From Pseudomonadota bacterium (GTDB taxonomy: Bacteria > Myxococcota_A > Polyangia > Polyangiales > Polyangiaceae), in the NCBI GenBank assembly GCA_023423895.1, contig JAFAER010000229.1, forward strand, positions 1 through 64,000: a stretch of 64,000 bases of DNA, given 5' to 3'. The notes beneath the pieces are model-generated. The model had not been told where the DNA came from, did not search any database, and was given only the letters and a program-made list of their open reading frames with translations. A program made the position numbers and the translations under genes. Shown one piece after another: positions 61,302-64,000 of this stretch; the first letter of the stretch is position 1, and each line of letters opens with the position of its first letter.

Positions 61302-64000
61302 TCAGGCGCGCGTGATGCCGAGGCGAACCGCGTCGCCTTCGACGTCGACCTCGCGCGCGTCCGGCCCGGCATCGTCGGTGCACGTCACCGAGACCGCGAG
61401 GCACTCGGAGCCGATCGTCTTCTCGTTCGCCGTGACCACACGCTTGGTCCGGTCCGTGCCAGCGACGCGAACCTGGATGCGGTCGACGAAGTCGAGCCCC
61501 ATCTCCTTGCGTGCGGTCTGGATGCGGTTCAGGAGCTCTCGGAGATATCCGAGATCGCGCAGCGTATCGTCGAGGCGCGTGTCGAGGACGACGACGCCCA
61601 CGCGATCGCCAGCGGCCGCGTAACCTTCCTTCGCGTCGAACGCGACCTCGACGTCTTCGCGATCCACCTCGACGCCGTGGACGGTCGCCTTACCATCCGC
61701 GAGGAGCTTGGCGACGAGCGCCTGCGCCTCCGACGGCGGCATCGCCGCCATCGACTTCTTGAGGTCCTGGGCCTGCTTGCCCATGCCCTTCTGGCCGAGC
61801 GTCCGGAAGTTCGGCTTCACCTTGTAGCTGACGTACTGATCGGCGTCGGTGACGAGCACCTCCACGTTCAGGACGTTCAGCTCGTCGGCGATCATCGGCA
61901 GGTAGGGCGCGAGCCGGTCGGCGAGCGTCGCGTCCGCGAGGATCATCTTCGCCGACGAGAGCGGCTGACGAACCTTCAGCTTCGCCTGGGTGCGGACCTG
62001 CAGGCCGAGGCTCACGAGGTCGCGGACCGCCTTGATCGTGCGCGAGAGGCCCGCGTCGACGAGCGAAGCGTCCGACGTCGGCCAATCGGCGAGGTGGACG
62101 CTCTCCGTCGCGCTCCCCTCGCCTTGTGCCTGGCCCTTCACGACGAGGTTCCGCCACATCGACTCGGCGAGGTACGGCGTGAACGGCGCCATGACCTTCG
62201 CGACGGTCACGAGGCACTCCCAGAGCGTCTCGTACGCCGCACGCTTGTCCGCGCCGAGCTTTCCGTCCTCGAGCGGCGCCCAGAAGCGATCGCGCGAGCG
62301 ACGCACGTACCAGTTCGAGAGCGCGTCGACAAACGTCGTGATGCGTCCGGTCGCGGTGTAGAGGTCGTAGGCGTCGAGATCCTTCGTCACCGCGTCGACG
62401 AGGAGGTGCAGCTCCGAGAGGATCCAGCGATCGATCTCGGCGCGCTTCTTCGGATCCGACAGCGTCGAAGACGGTTCGAACCCGTCGATGTTCGCGTAGA
62501 TGGTGAAGAACGAGTAGACGTTCCTCAGCTTGACGAGCGTCTCCTTCTGGAGCGCGCGCACGTTCGACAGCGAGTGCCGCGTGTTCGACCACGGCGGGTT
62601 CGACGCGTAGAAGAACCAGCGGAACGCATCCGCACCGGGCGCCGGCGTCGACGGATCGACGATCGTCACGCGCTCGGCGTTCGGAAGCCGCGGCACCTCC
62701 ACCGGCGCGACGTCCTTCTTCGACGTCGGCGTCGCTCCGATCGCCTCGCGGTCCTTCGCATGAAGGACGACGACGCGTCGCTTCAGCTTCTTGTGCGGCT
62801 GGAGGGTCAGCTCCCGGACCGTCCGCTCGCCGCTCACCCGCTGATCGGCGAACACGCCGTCCGGCACGAAGACGCGGATCTTCGCGCCCTCCTGGAGGTC
62901 GAGGCCTTCCATGTCCTCGCGCGCGATGAAGGCGACGCCTTCTTTCGCCGGCACGCCGTCGACGTCTTTCTCGTCGAGGACGGCGAAGTCCATCTTCACG
63001 CTGTCGAGGATGACGTCGGGCGGCGTGTAGTTGCCCTTCGACTTCGACTCCTTCTTGCCTTCCTTGTCCGAGACGTGCCCGAGGACGATGCACGTCTTGT
63101 ACGGATGCGGGATGGACCGCACCGGCGAGAGCCCGTAACGCTTCTGCGTCTCCTCATCGAAGACGAGCGTCGAGATCATCAGCAGCGAGTAGAACCACCC
63201 GCGCGTCTGGTCGATCGCCTCGCTGATGAAGTCGGCCGGGAAGCTCTTCTTGAACTGCTGCTGCCCCTGGTGCGGGAACCCCCACTGGGCGAACGGCATG
63301 CAGCCGGAGTCGAACCAGCAGTCGATGACCTCGGGCACCCGACGATACGTCCCCTCCTCACCCGGGTTCTGCCAGGTGACCTGATCGATCCACGGCTTGT
63401 GGACCATCAGGTGATCGCTGAGTGTCGGGTCGTTCTTCTTCGCCTCGTGCCAGTGATCGAACGCCTTCGGGTTCTTCGCGAGGATCTCCTCGACGCTCGA
63501 CGGCGCCTCCATCTTCCCCGTCTTGTCGTTGACCCAGACGTTGAGCGGAGTGCCCCAGTAACGCTCGCGGGAGAGCGCCCAGTCGACGTTGTTCGCGAGG
63601 AAGTCGCCCATGCGACCTTCCTTGATGTGCTCGGGCAGCCACTGGACCGCGCGGTTGTTCGCGATCGCCTGGTCCTTCAGCTGCGTCGTGCGGATGTACC
63701 AGGCGGGACGCGCGAGCTGGATGAGCGGATCCTGATCGGAGCGCCAGCAGAACGGGTACGGGTGGCGGTACTGCTCGGAGTGGACGAGCACGCCCTTCTC
63801 CTTCAGCTCCTCGATGAGGTCCTTGTCGGCGTCCTTCACCCAGCGTCCGACGTAGCTCTTGCCGGAAGACGCCCCGACCTTCGCCATCTCGGGACCGAAC
63901 GTCCCGTCCGAGCGCACCGCGCAGAACACGGGTGCGTCCGCGCCGTAGAGCTTCCGGTGCGCCTGGAAGTCGTCCTCACCGAACGCGGGCGCAATGTGGA
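61302..64000 (-). CDS. ileS: Isoleucyl-tRNA synthetase (5' end beyond window)
   Basis: The frame is open to the right edge: ~899 C-terminal residues are present, the N-terminal HIGH region is missing. It starts inside the editing domain (HIAPAFGEDDF is the eukaryote/archaeon-type IleRS motif), includes CWFDSGCMPFAQWGFP and the KMSKS-equivalent KKESKSKGN (KESKS). Just after this, between PPDVILDSV and GADAFRWFF, where family members have ~10 residues, there is an insert of ~115 residues (about 62636-62995). The anticodon-binding part follows (PWSNTRHSLSNVRALQKETLVKL, FVDALSNWYVRRSRDRFW). Attaches Ile to tRNA-Ile. Confidence 0.93.
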   Translation of the reverse strand, partial: HIAPAFGEDDFQAHRKLYGADAPVFCAVRSDGTFGPEMAKVGASSGKSYVGRWVKDADKDLIEELKEKGVLVHSEQYRHPYPFCWRSDQDPLIQLARPAWYIRTTQLKDQAIANNRAVQWLPEHIKEGRMGDFLANNVDWALSRERYWGTPLNVWVNDKTGKMEAPSSVEEILAKNPKAFDHWHEAKKNDPTLSDHLMVHKPWIDQVTWQNPGEEGTYRRVPEVIDCWFDSGCMPFAQWGFPHQGQQQFKKSFPADFISEAIDQTRGWFYSLLMISTLVFDEETQKRYGLSPVRSIPHPYKTCIVLGHVSDKEGKKESKSKGNYTPPDVILDSVKMDFAVLDEKDVDGVPAKEGVAFIAREDMEGLDLQEGAKIRVFVPDGVFADQRVSGERTVRELTLQPHKKLKRRVVVLHAKDREAIGATPTSKKDVAPVEVPRLPNAERVTIVDPSTPAPGADAFRWFFYASNPPWSNTRHSLSNVRALQKETLVKLRNVYSFFTIYANIDGFEPSSTLSDPKKRAEIDRWILSELHLLVDAVTKDLDAYDLYTATGRITTFVDALSNWYVRRSRDRFWAPLEDGKLGADKRAAYETLWECLVTVAKVMAPFTPYLAESMWRNLVVKGQAQGEGSATESVHLADWPTSDASLVDAGLSRTIKAVRDLVSLGLQVRTQAKLKVRQPLSSAKMILADATLADRLAPYLPMIADELNVLNVEVLVTDADQYVSYKVKPNFRTLGQKGMGKQAQDLKKSMAAMPPSEAQALVAKLLADGKATVHGVEVDREDVEVAFDAKEGYAAAGDRVGVVVLDTRLDDTLRDLGYLRELLNRIQTARKEMGLDFVDRIQVRVAGTDRTKRVVTANEKTIGSECLAVSVTCTDDAGPDAREVDVEGDAVRLGITRA

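Noticed and set aside
62471..62486. tRNA T-arm-like sequence ACGGTTCGAACCCGT
   Set aside because: It lies inside ileS coding sequence and has no anticodon or acceptor stems around it.

Overview
The window is high-GC DNA with long antisense shadow frames. The gene content suggests a myxobacterium-like organism (Myxococcota, probably Polyangia/Polyangiales): 17 proteins with lipobox signal peptides, IgGFc-binding-type surface proteins, Cys-rich and 'DVWAVG' propeller lipoproteins, an FHA-domain sigma-54 activator, a TreS-maltokinase fusion and DUF507/YicC/Gmk synteny. The taxonomic call is inference. I saw no tRNA, rRNA, IS element, prophage or CRISPR array.

Layout. 1-2.0 kb: a HerA-like ATPase (cut by the left edge) divergent from a MarR-GNAT fusion, with a perfect palindrome between them. 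2.0-6.5 kb: a WD40/TolB-like lipoprotein, a beta-ureidopropionase-like nitrilase and a convergent (methyl)malonate-semialdehyde dehydrogenase. 6.7-16.1 kb: a same-strand block of an exported protein, an ECF sigma factor, a membrane-anchored TPR protein and five surface lipoproteins (Cys-rich, two propellers, RCC1, IgGFc-binding); most junctions from the sigma factor on overlap by 1-4 bp. 17.8-22.9 kb: class III aminotransferase, preT and preA, convergent with panB. With the nitrilase and dehydrogenase these give most of reductive pyrimidine catabolism (uracil to beta-alanine to malonate semialdehyde), and panB lies on the pantothenate route that uses beta-alanine. Dihydropyrimidinase is not in the window.

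23.0-30.5 kb: an overlapping trio (cytochrome c lipoprotein, membrane protein, FHA/sigma-54 activator), then malQ translationally coupled to a TreS-maltokinase fusion whose kinase half lacks expected metal-binding residues. 30.5-33.5 kb: minus-strand envelope operon with DUF3570, DUF4266, an SH3b/beta-barrel protein and a lipoprotein. 33.9-40.4 kb: two small lipoproteins, a protein I read as a divergent RelA/SpoT-type nucleotidyltransferase, a zinc-ribbon tail-anchored protein, DUF507-yicC-gmk and an extended lspA. 40.6-43.1 kb: an MrfA/YprA-like helicase.

43.3-55 kb: further envelope lipoproteins, including two near-duplicate IgGFc-binding-type proteins about 6 kb apart, separated by a 43-bp tandem repeat, an HNH nuclease, about 1 kb of gene-poor DNA and a methyltransferase. 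55-64 kb, minus strand: FIST plus GAF-STAS signalling pair, a secreted HExxH protein, a helical-repeat protein and a 3'-complete isoleucyl-tRNA synthetase that runs off the right edge.

The strongest candidates for something undescribed are the RelA/SpoT-like protein at 34.6 kb, the ECF-controlled surface lipoprotein block, and the apparently metal-site-less maltokinase domain.
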